Assembly: GCA_023391815.1 (NCBI GenBank)
Contig: JAEWAF010000072.1
Span: forward strand, 124,001 to 188,000
Source of the DNA: Pseudomonadota bacterium
GTDB lineage: Bacteria; Pseudomonadota; Gammaproteobacteria; Steroidobacterales; Steroidobacteraceae
Length of the DNA: 64,000 nucleotides
Direction of reading: 5' to 3'
In this document: piece after piece, positions 27,293 to 34,382 of the stretch
How positions within the stretch are numbered: the stretch's first letter is position 1
How the letters are laid out: every line of letters starts with the position of its first letter
Translations under genes and position numbers: made by a program
Notes under the pieces: generated by a model
What the model saw: only the letters and a program-made list of their open reading frames with translations
Database searches by the model: none
Told to the model about the DNA's origin: nothing

Positions 27293-28177
27293 ATGCACCG
27301 AGTTGTGATCAGTGGCATCACCGGGCATCTGGGACGGGAGCTGGCATTGCAGCTCACGCAAGCTCACGTCGAAGTTCACGGACTGAGCCGGCAGCACGCT
27401 GTCACATCGTTTCCCTCGGGAACTCATATTCACCGGATCGATGGGCGGACTGAACCGCTGGTAACGCTGTTCCAGCAGATAAGACCCACGGCAGTGATTC
27501 ATCTTGCCGCGCTGGCCCGGCGGCAACATCGCGTCGATGACGTTGCCCCTTTCAACAATACAAACATTCTTTTCGGCACTCAGCTGCTGGAAGCCGCTCG
27601 CCAGGCCAACTGCCGCAGATACATCGCCGCGGGCTCGTATCTGCAGTATTCACCGACCGGAAAATATCGTCCGTTCAACCTGTATGCGGCCACCAAACAA
27701 GCCTTCGAATGCGTGCTGCGCTACTACGTCGAGGCGTGCGATTTCGCGGCTTGCGTGCTCACGCTTTGCAATGTCTATGGCGAGCTCGATCCCCGCCCGA
27801 CGCTGATCACCGACATGGCGGCCGCATGCACACAACGTCGCCCCATGACACTGCATGGTGGGCAAGCGTGGATCGATCCGATCCATGTGAGCGATGCCGC
27901 GAGTGCCTTCGTTGCAGCGCTGATGCTCATGGACGACCTCGCCGCGCACGCACGTCAACTGCATCACTACTCGGTGACCTGCGGGCGCGACGTGAGCTCA
28001 ACGGAGCTGGCCGCGCTGTTTGAAAAAATCACCGGCAACTCTCTGACCATCGCCAGCCACACGACGCACTCGTCACGACGCGTGAAACCGTGGCGAGGCG
28101 TTCTCGTTCCAGGCTGGTCACCGCGAGTGTCACTCGAAGAAGGGCTGACACGCATGCTTCGACACCAGTTCGAATAG
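27293..28177 (+). CDS. NAD-dependent epimerase/dehydratase (SDR) of sugar nucleotides
   Basis: 294 residues of the extended SDR family: dinucleotide motif GITGHLG at 8-14, the AVIHLAALARRQ block, the active-site Ser region (IAAGSYLQYS) and Tyr-x-x-x-Lys in NLYAATKQ. The late WIDPIHVSDAASAFVAAL is typical of sugar-nucleotide reductases and epimerases. By position it may reduce C4 of a CDP-4-keto-6-deoxyhexose, as abequose/tyvelose-type synthases do; the exact stereochemistry is unknown. It stands 93 bp after the methyltransferase and 217 bp before rfbF. Confidence 0.85.
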   Translation: MHRVVISGITGHLGRELALQLTQAHVEVHGLSRQHAVTSFPSGTHIHRIDGRTEPLVTLFQQIRPTAVIHLAALARRQHRVDDVAPFNNTNILFGTQLLEAARQANCRRYIAAGSYLQYSPTGKYRPFNLYAATKQAFECVLRYYVEACDFAACVLTLCNVYGELDPRPTLITDMAAACTQRRPMTLHGGQAWIDPIHVSDAASAFVAALMLMDDLAAHARQLHHYSVTCGRDVSSTELAALFEKITGNSLTIASHTTHSSRRVKPWRGVLVPGWSPRVSLEEGLTRMLRHQFE

Positions 28178-28339
28178 CAAACAAACATCGCATCGCTCTG
28201 CTCTCGCGCGCGCCGAGCCGAAGGCGGCTCACCTCACACGCTGTCACACAGCGGCCTTGACACCTTCATACGTCGGTCATAAAGCTTCGATCACCACGCC
28301 GAGTCGAGCGCACGGAAGCGGTGTTCGCCGCGTGAAATG

Positions 28340-28367
28340 TGACGTTTTTATGACGTTATTGTGACAA
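28340..28367. promoter_or_regulatory. Three direct repeats at 11-bp period upstream of rfbF (PhoB/OmpR-like)
   Basis: TGACGTT at 28340 and 28351 and TGACAAC at 28362 recur at exactly 11 bp with A/T-rich spacers between the first repeats. Read on the other strand they are TTGTCAC, ACGTCAT and ACGTCAC, close to the heptamers of a Pho box. They lie 28 bp before the rfbF start. OmpR/PhoB-family regulators bind such tandem repeats, but the orientation relative to rfbF is opposite to the usual one, so the assignment is tentative. Confidence 0.4.
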
Positions 28368-28394
28368 CGATATGAGCGCGTCGCGGAGGAATCC

Positions 28395-29165
28395 ATGAAG
28401 GCCGTGATACTGGCAGGAGGCTTGGGGACACGGATCAGCGAGGAGAGTCAATTGCGGCCGAAGCCGCTCATCGAGATCGGCGGCAAGCCGATTCTCTGGC
28501 ACATCATGAAAACGTTCTCGGTGCACGGCGTTCAGGACTTCGTGATCTGCTGCGGCTACAAGGGCTATTTGATCAAGGAGTACTTCGCAAACTATTTCCT
28601 GCACATGGCCGACGTCACGCTGGACATGCGTGACAACACCGTTCGAGTGCATCAACCGCGCGCCGAGCACTGGCGCGTGACCGTCGTCGACACCGGCGCA
28701 GACACCATGACCGGCGGGCGGCTGCTGCGAGTCCGGGAATACGTGGGTCGCGAGCGGTTCTACCTCACCTATGGCGACGGTGTCAGCGACGTGAGCATCC
28801 GCAAGCTCACCGAATTTCACGAGACTCATCGACGGCACGCGACCGTGACAGCGGTGCAGCCCGCCGGACGCTTCGGCTGTCTGCAACTCGAAGGCACACG
28901 AGTGGACCGCTTCACCGAAAAGCCGAACGGCGACGGTCAGTGGGTGAACGGCGGCTTCTTCGTCCTGGAGCCCGCGGTGTTCGACTACCTGGAAGGCGAT
29001 GCGGACGTGTGGGAACAAGAGCCATTGCGCCGGCTCACCGCCGAGGGACAGCTCGGCGCCTATCAGCATCGGGGTTTCTGGGCGGCGATGGATACATTGC
29101 GCGACAAACAATACCTGGAAAGCTTGTGGCGGACCGATCGCGCGCCGTGGAAGGTGTGGCAATGA
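28395..29165 (+). CDS. rfbF: Glucose-1-phosphate cytidylyltransferase
   Basis: 256 residues, the family length. The nucleotidyltransferase signature KAVILAGGLGTRISEESQLR with PKPLIEIGGKPILWHIMK and the CTP-specific blocks YLTYGDGVSDVSI, VTAVQPAGRFGCL and GGFFVLEPAVFDYLEGD are present. It makes CDP-glucose from glucose-1-phosphate and CTP, the first step to CDP-6-deoxysugars. GGAGGA lies just upstream of the ATG. Its stop overlaps the rfbG start (ATGA). Confidence 0.95.
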   Translation: MKAVILAGGLGTRISEESQLRPKPLIEIGGKPILWHIMKTFSVHGVQDFVICCGYKGYLIKEYFANYFLHMADVTLDMRDNTVRVHQPRAEHWRVTVVDTGADTMTGGRLLRVREYVGRERFYLTYGDGVSDVSIRKLTEFHETHRRHATVTAVQPAGRFGCLQLEGTRVDRFTEKPNGDGQWVNGGFFVLEPAVFDYLEGDADVWEQEPLRRLTAEGQLGAYQHRGFWAAMDTLRDKQYLESLWRTDRAPWKVWQ

Positions 29166-30289
29166 ATCCGCGGTTCTGGTTCGGAAAGCGGGTGTTGATC
29201 ACGGGCCACACTGGCTTCAAGGGCTCCTGGCTCAGCCTGTGGTTGCAGCGAGCCGGCGCGACGCTGCTCGGTTACGGGCTGCCACCGGCCGATGGACCGA
29301 GCCTGTTCAAGCTCGCCTCGGTGGGCAGCGGGATGGAATCGGTGTACGCGGATATTCGCGACCTCGACACGCTGCAGGCCGCGGTCGAGGACTTCGAGCC
29401 AGAAATCGTGCTGCATCTCGCGGCTCAACCCTTGGTGCGGGTTTCCTATGCAGATCCGGTAACGACGTATTCGGTGAACGTACTCGGCACGGTGCATGTA
29501 CTCGAAGCAGTACGACGCACGAGATCCTGCCGCGTGGTCGTCAACATCACGAGCGACAAGTGTTACGAAAACACCGAACGACAATGGGCGTATCGGGAAG
29601 GTGACCCGCTCGGCGGTCACGACCCCTACTCCAGCAGCAAAGGCTGCGCGGAGTTGGTGACTTCCGCTTACCGCCGATCGTTCTTCCAGGCGCAGAGCGG
29701 ACGTTGCGTCGCTATCGCCAGCGCCCGCGCCGGCAACGTGATCGGCGGCGGCGACTTCGCGCAGGACCGGCTCGTGCCGGATGTGATGATGGCGATTCAG
29801 CGTCACACCCGCCCCTGCATCCGCTATCCCGACGCGATACGACCCTGGCAACACGTGCTCGAACCATTGTCGGGCTACTTGCTGCTCGCCGAACGACTCT
29901 GGGACGACCCGCAACGTTTCTCGCAAAGCTGGAACTTCGGCCCCGCCGCCGCCGACGCTCGCTCGGTGCGTTGGATCGTCGACACGCTCTCCGATCTGTA
30001 CGGCACTCGAATGCAGTGGGAGGTCGACGCGGGTGTGAAGCCTCATGAAGCGGGGCTGCTGATGCTCGACAGCAGCAAGGCTCGCGCGGCCTTGGGATGG
30101 CAACCTCGCTGGACGCTCGAACGCGCGTTACGGTCGGTGGTGCATTGGCATCAGGCCTACGAACGTGGCGAGCCCATTCATCGCATCGTCATGGATGAGA
30201 TCGCAGCGTATGAGGCGGCTGGTTCGGTGGCCAACGCTCCTCTACACAGCGTTCATCCCGAGTGTGGCGCTGTCTGCGCTGTGAACTGA
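29162..30289 (+). CDS. rfbG: CDP-glucose 4,6-dehydratase
   Basis: 375 residues from the ATG overlapping the rfbF stop. Extended SDR with GHTGFKGSW as dinucleotide motif, VLHLAAQPLVRVSYADP, the catalytic Tyr/Lys in DPYSSSKGCAELV, and the RAGNVIGGGDFAQDRLVPD and WQHVLEPLSGYLLLAE blocks of the RfbG group. It converts CDP-glucose to CDP-4-keto-6-deoxyglucose. No 3-dehydratase (rfbH/ddhC) gene follows in the window, so the product is probably a 6-deoxy rather than 3,6-dideoxy sugar unless that enzyme is encoded elsewhere. Confidence 0.95.
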   Translation: MNPRFWFGKRVLITGHTGFKGSWLSLWLQRAGATLLGYGLPPADGPSLFKLASVGSGMESVYADIRDLDTLQAAVEDFEPEIVLHLAAQPLVRVSYADPVTTYSVNVLGTVHVLEAVRRTRSCRVVVNITSDKCYENTERQWAYREGDPLGGHDPYSSSKGCAELVTSAYRRSFFQAQSGRCVAIASARAGNVIGGGDFAQDRLVPDVMMAIQRHTRPCIRYPDAIRPWQHVLEPLSGYLLLAERLWDDPQRFSQSWNFGPAAADARSVRWIVDTLSDLYGTRMQWEVDAGVKPHEAGLLMLDSSKARAALGWQPRWTLERALRSVVHWHQAYERGEPIHRIVMDEIAAYEAAGSVANAPLHSVHPECGAVCAVN

Positions 30290-30290
30290 C

Positions 30291-31493
30291 ATGGCTCGCC
30301 GACACATCGCCATCTTCACGCTCATGGGCAAGGGCCACCTGTCGCCCGTGTTGCCGCTCTGCTCGGAACTGGTTCGGCGCGGCTATCGAGTTTCATGTGC
30401 GGTGACCTCCCGATTCATCGCGCCGGTCATCGCGACCGGAGCGGAACCCGTGCTCTATCGCGCCGCCCCCGCGACCGAGGCATTGAGAGCAGAAAACGAG
30501 CGGCGCGCTCAATCGTCTTTGGACGATCCTGCCCGCTTCGAGACTTCCGATCTCGAATGGGAACATCTCATTCGCGACACGGACTCCTTTTTGGCGCAAG
30601 TCGGGCCGTTCTACGCGGAGCATCGGCCCGATCTGATCGTCTACAACCGGTACAGCATTCCGGCTCGCATCATCGCGCGCCGATGTCAGCGTCGCGCTGT
30701 GCAGTTTTCTCCGCACTTCGCGTATCCCGGTCGCACACGCTACTGGGATCGGGGCATGTGCGTGAGCCCCCCAGCCATGAACCGATATGCCGAGCGTCTC
30801 GATGAGCTGTTCCATGCGCACGACCTCCGGGCGGAAGGCAATCTCTGGCACACCGAGCTGTTGAATATTCATTTTTTGCCGCGCCAGTTTCAGTACTGCG
30901 CGGATCTGTTCGATGAAACATTTCTGTTCGTCGGGAGTCGCTCGAGCCAGCGGACCACTATCGCGAGCACGGCGCCGGTGATACTGGTGTCCGGCTACTC
31001 GGGCCTCGCCGAAACCCAAACCTCCAACCTGCGCTACTTCCGGATGTTTCTGGAAGCGATCGCCGGCATGCGTTGCCACGGCATTCTTTCGGTTGGCGAG
31101 GAGATGCCGGTCGATTCGCTCGCGCCGCTGCCGGACAACGTGGAGATCAATCGTGATCGACCCAATGCCGAGCTGGTCTGCCGCGCCTCGGTGTTCGCCT
31201 GTCATGGCGGCATGAGCAGTACGCTGGAAGCACTATGCAGCGGCGTTCCTGTGCTTGCTGTGCCAGGCAGTCCATACACACTCGAGGTGGCGCATCGAGT
31301 GGCCGAGCTGCGATTGGGCCGAGTCGTACCGCAATCGGAGCTCAGCGTGGCCGCGCTTCGGCAAAACCTCGAGCACATGATCGACGATCAGGCGCTCCAT
31401 GAGCGGACCCGAGACATGCAGCGCATCTTCGCTGAATCGGGCGGTGCGGCCAGCGCCGCGAACGCCGTGGAAACATTTTTGAGCTCGCTTTAA
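30291..31493 (+). CDS. GT1-family (MGT-type) glycosyltransferase
   Basis: 400 residues with the GT-B fold. The N-terminal acceptor domain begins HIAIFTLMGKGHLSPVLPLC, typical of macrolide/UGT-like transferases, and the donor-binding domain contains LPDNVEINRDRPN and FACHGGMSSTLEALCSGVPV with the conserved His-Gly-Gly and Pro-Val motif. It likely moves the deoxysugar made by the neighbouring enzymes onto a small hydrophobic acceptor. The acceptor is unknown. The gene starts one base after the rfbG stop. Confidence 0.88.
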   Translation: MARRHIAIFTLMGKGHLSPVLPLCSELVRRGYRVSCAVTSRFIAPVIATGAEPVLYRAAPATEALRAENERRAQSSLDDPARFETSDLEWEHLIRDTDSFLAQVGPFYAEHRPDLIVYNRYSIPARIIARRCQRRAVQFSPHFAYPGRTRYWDRGMCVSPPAMNRYAERLDELFHAHDLRAEGNLWHTELLNIHFLPRQFQYCADLFDETFLFVGSRSSQRTTIASTAPVILVSGYSGLAETQTSNLRYFRMFLEAIAGMRCHGILSVGEEMPVDSLAPLPDNVEINRDRPNAELVCRASVFACHGGMSSTLEALCSGVPVLAVPGSPYTLEVAHRVAELRLGRVVPQSELSVAALRQNLEHMIDDQALHERTRDMQRIFAESGGAASAANAVETFLSSL

Positions 31494-31520
31494 CCCCCAC
31501 TGACTCAGGAAGGATCCCAC

Positions 31521-32216
31521 ATGCCATCCATGGAAGAGAATGTCGCCCGCGTCGCCGCCTACTATCAAGCGCGGGCCCACGAGTATCACGAGACCACCGG
31601 CTACCATCGAGACCTGGTGGACGCCGGCTACGCGCGCTTGAAGGAACAGCATCAAACCGCCTTCGCCGGCCACGACGTGCTGGAGATCGCCTGCGGCACG
31701 GGCTATTGGACAGCCGTGATCGCGAGCACAGCGCGTTCGGTGCTGGCCACGGACATCCATACCGAGTTGGTGCAGGCGACGAGCGAACGCTTGCGACGCT
31801 TTCCAAACGTTCGCTGCCAGGTGGCGGATGCCTACACGCTCGACACCGTCCATGAAACATTCTCGGCGGCTTTTGCGCAGTACTGGTGGTCGCACATTCC
31901 GCGGGCGATGCGCCCCGTCTTTCTGCGAGCCCTGCATTCCAAGCTGCGGCCCGGTGCGTTTGTCTCCTTCTCCGACAACCTCGAGTATCACGCGGACTGG
32001 GTCAAGCGTCGGGTCGACGAGCACGGCGACACTTACGAAGAGCGCACCCTGCGCGACGGCACGCGCTTCGAGACCGTCAAGAACTTCCCGACCAAGGCGG
32101 AGTTTCATGCGCTGCTGGACGGCGTGGCCGAAGATGTGACTTTTCTGGAGCAGGAAGTCGGCGACATCGACGGACCGGCTCACCTGTGGACCGTGTCATA
32201 TCGCTTGAAGGGCTGA
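31521..32216 (+). CDS. Class I SAM-dependent methyltransferase
   Basis: 231 residues. SAM-binding motif I is VLEIACGTGYWTAVIA, with an acidic residue at the end of the next strand (VLATDIHTELV). The N-terminal part YYQARAHEYHETTGYHRDLV resembles small-molecule methyltransferases of the UbiE/COQ5-like fold. The ribosome site AGGAAGG is clear. It lies 27 bp after the glycosyltransferase and may methylate the sugar or its acceptor; which atom is not evident. Confidence 0.85.
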   Translation: MPSMEENVARVAAYYQARAHEYHETTGYHRDLVDAGYARLKEQHQTAFAGHDVLEIACGTGYWTAVIASTARSVLATDIHTELVQATSERLRRFPNVRCQVADAYTLDTVHETFSAAFAQYWWSHIPRAMRPVFLRALHSKLRPGAFVSFSDNLEYHADWVKRRVDEHGDTYEERTLRDGTRFETVKNFPTKAEFHALLDGVAEDVTFLEQEVGDIDGPAHLWTVSYRLKG

Positions 32217-32226
32217 GGGCTGCACG

Positions 32227-33261
32227 ATGCTCGATCACACTTCCCTGCCGCTGCGGGCCCTCCGCTCCTCGCGTGCGCGCAAACGCACGCGACCGCTTCC
32301 GATCTTGTACTCAACGTTGCGCGCAGAGTCGATCAGGGGCCTGCTGCTGCGGCACTATGACTTCGACGACTCGCTCGAATGCATCTTCTTCTGCCGGGGT
32401 GTGAGCGACACCTATTTCGTGTCCGCCGGGGCGGAACGCTTCGCCTTGAAAGTGTTTCGCTGTAACTGGCGCTCGGAGGAAGCGATCCTCGGTGAGCTCG
32501 CTGCCATCAGACACGTGGGCAGCAAGGGTGTGGACGTCGCGATGCCGGTCCCGAGACGTGACGGTAGATGGGTTTGCTCGATTCGCGCGCCCGAGGGCGT
32601 GCGCAAAGCCGTGCTTTTTCGATGGGCGGATGGTCGCGCGCCAAAGTATACCGACGAAGCCCAAGCACGACGGTACGGCGCGCTTCTCGCAAACTTACAC
32701 ATCGCGGGGGATGATCTGCAGCCGACCTCCGCGCGGCCGCGACTCGACGCGAACTACCTGTTCGAGGCTCCCGTCGCAAAGGTGCTAGCTCACGTGCAAC
32801 GCAAACCCACCATCGCGCGTGATCTGCAACGGCTCGTCGACCGCACCGGAGAACGTTTGCAGCGCGCCGCGCCGGAATTGCACGACTGGGGCTTTTGTCA
32901 CGGCGACGTCTGGTCCAACAATGCCCGCCTGGATGGCGACCGCCTGGTGCTGTTCGATTTCGACTTCTGCGGCTCGGGCTGGCAGATTTTCGATCTCGCA
33001 TCGTACCGGTGGCACGCGCGCTTCGAGAAACAGGAGGACAGCGCCTGGCCGCCCTTCATCGAAGGCTATTTGCAGCTCCGTCCGCTCGCCGCCCGGTCGC
33101 TCCAGTTCATCGGCCTGTTCATGATCCTGAAGCAGCTGTGGACCACGGCGCATTTCATCGGGCGATTGCCGGAGACCGGCGCCTACTTTCTGTCCGACGA
33201 CTACCTGGAGAATATGGTGCCGTTCTGCGAGCGTATCGAAGCCGAGCTCATCGACGGCTGA
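32227..33261 (+). CDS. Aminoglycoside phosphotransferase-fold kinase
   Basis: 344 residues. The phosphotransferase (APH) catalytic motif FCHGDVWSNNARLDGD with Asp and the metal-binding DFDFCG segment are both present, as are an ATP-binding Lys in FALKVFRCNW and the APH-like VLFRWADGRAPKY. Family members phosphorylate sugars, homoserine, choline or antibiotics. The position at the end of the sugar cassette makes a sugar or glycoside kinase plausible, but that is inference. Its 3' end overlaps the convergent PHP hydrolase gene by 14 bp. Confidence 0.82.
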   Translation: MLDHTSLPLRALRSSRARKRTRPLPILYSTLRAESIRGLLLRHYDFDDSLECIFFCRGVSDTYFVSAGAERFALKVFRCNWRSEEAILGELAAIRHVGSKGVDVAMPVPRRDGRWVCSIRAPEGVRKAVLFRWADGRAPKYTDEAQARRYGALLANLHIAGDDLQPTSARPRLDANYLFEAPVAKVLAHVQRKPTIARDLQRLVDRTGERLQRAAPELHDWGFCHGDVWSNNARLDGDRLVLFDFDFCGSGWQIFDLASYRWHARFEKQEDSAWPPFIEGYLQLRPLAARSLQFIGLFMILKQLWTTAHFIGRLPETGAYFLSDDYLENMVPFCERIEAELIDG

Positions 33262-34363
33262 ACAGCTGGTTCATACGGCCGTCGCGAAATACCGGCTGGG
33301 TCCAGGCGCGACGGCCGTTCGAGTCGACGATCTGGGCGCGCACGTACAGTTCATCGCCTCTGAAACGATAGGCCGGGTTGAGCCCGGTGACTTCGGCGAG
33401 CACGCGACCGTGCTCACCGATGAATCGAGTGACGTGACGCGTGTTCGGCTTCGAGGTCGAGGGGCTCCATTCCGGCGTCTGCACCAGGCGCATCGAGATG
33501 CCGCGCTCGTCGGCTTCATAAGTCTGCAGACTCACGCCCGTAGACGCGTAGAACCTGCCTTGTCGCAGCGCTGCCATCACAGCGCTCTGGCTCAGTTGAG
33601 TCGCTTGCAGGACGACCCAAGCCTGACCCGGCGTGGGGCTCAATCGATCATCGAAGCGGAAGTACTCATGTGTATCGTCCGACGCCACCGCCCACACGAC
33701 TTTGCCAGCGCTGAGCACGCTGTCCCACAGCGACTCGGATGAAGGCGCCGCGCTGCCGGTATCGTCGATACCGCCGAGGTTGTTGGAAGTCGGGAACGCG
33801 TTCCACACTTCCAGCAGGTACGGCTGATCCAACGGCAACAGATCCTTCAGCTGCACCGACCACTGCAGATTCGGATGATTGATCTGCGCAATGCCTCCGG
33901 CTGCCTGGATCTCCGCGATGTTTCTCACATACATGTCCACCGGCGCGATGTCGCGCGCGCCCGCCGGATAGCCAAGCGGCAAGATGGCGCGTCCAGTGCC
34001 GATGCCATTGATGTGAAAGTGACGCTTGCCCGTGGGACGCGACTCATCGATCAGCGCTTGCGTGATCTCCTGCCCCTGCACCACGAGGAAGTCGCCCTGC
34101 TCCCCGTATTTCTTGTTCAACGGCGCAACGTCCGTCAGAAACTCATGATCGGTGATCACCAGGCACTGATAGCCATGCGACCTGTACCACTCGGCCACGA
34201 ACTCCGGGGAGCCGTTGGCGTCCGACTTCGGAGGCGCGCTGGTGTGCGTGTGCGTGTTGCAGCGATACCAGTTCAACGACTCGCCGACCTGTTCGGCGAG
34301 TGCGCTCATCGTAAACGCGCTCATGGCGAGCAGCGCCGCCGCGCGCGGAGCAATCGATCTCAT
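33248..34363 (-). CDS. Exported PHP-domain hydrolase (CehA/McbA-like)
   Basis: 371 residues with a signal peptide (MRSIAPRAAALLAMSAFTMSALA-EQ). The metal-binding PHP motifs are visible: CNTHTHTSAPPKSD, YQCLVITDHEF, QGQEIT, GIAQINHPNLQW and VASDDTHEYFRF. The overall pattern matches the CehA/McbA group, which hydrolyse carbamate or phosphate esters. The actual substrate is unknown. The gene follows the TonB receptor gene by 19 bp with a GGAG site, so it is probably co-expressed with it and could process the ligand in the periplasm. Confidence 0.85.
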   Translation of the reverse strand: MRSIAPRAAALLAMSAFTMSALAEQVGESLNWYRCNTHTHTSAPPKSDANGSPEFVAEWYRSHGYQCLVITDHEFLTDVAPLNKKYGEQGDFLVVQGQEITQALIDESRPTGKRHFHINGIGTGRAILPLGYPAGARDIAPVDMYVRNIAEIQAAGGIAQINHPNLQWSVQLKDLLPLDQPYLLEVWNAFPTSNNLGGIDDTGSAAPSSESLWDSVLSAGKVVWAVASDDTHEYFRFDDRLSPTPGQAWVVLQATQLSQSAVMAALRQGRFYASTGVSLQTYEADERGISMRLVQTPEWSPSTSKPNTRHVTRFIGEHGRVLAEVTGLNPAYRFRGDELYVRAQIVDSNGRRAWTQPVFRDGRMNQLFSRR

Positions 34364-34382
34364 ACCAGTTCTCCAGTCGCGC

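Noticed and set aside
28940..29161. Upstream extension of rfbG into rfbF
   Set aside because: The extension is an out-of-frame reading of rfbF; the ATG at 29162 gives the conserved family start.
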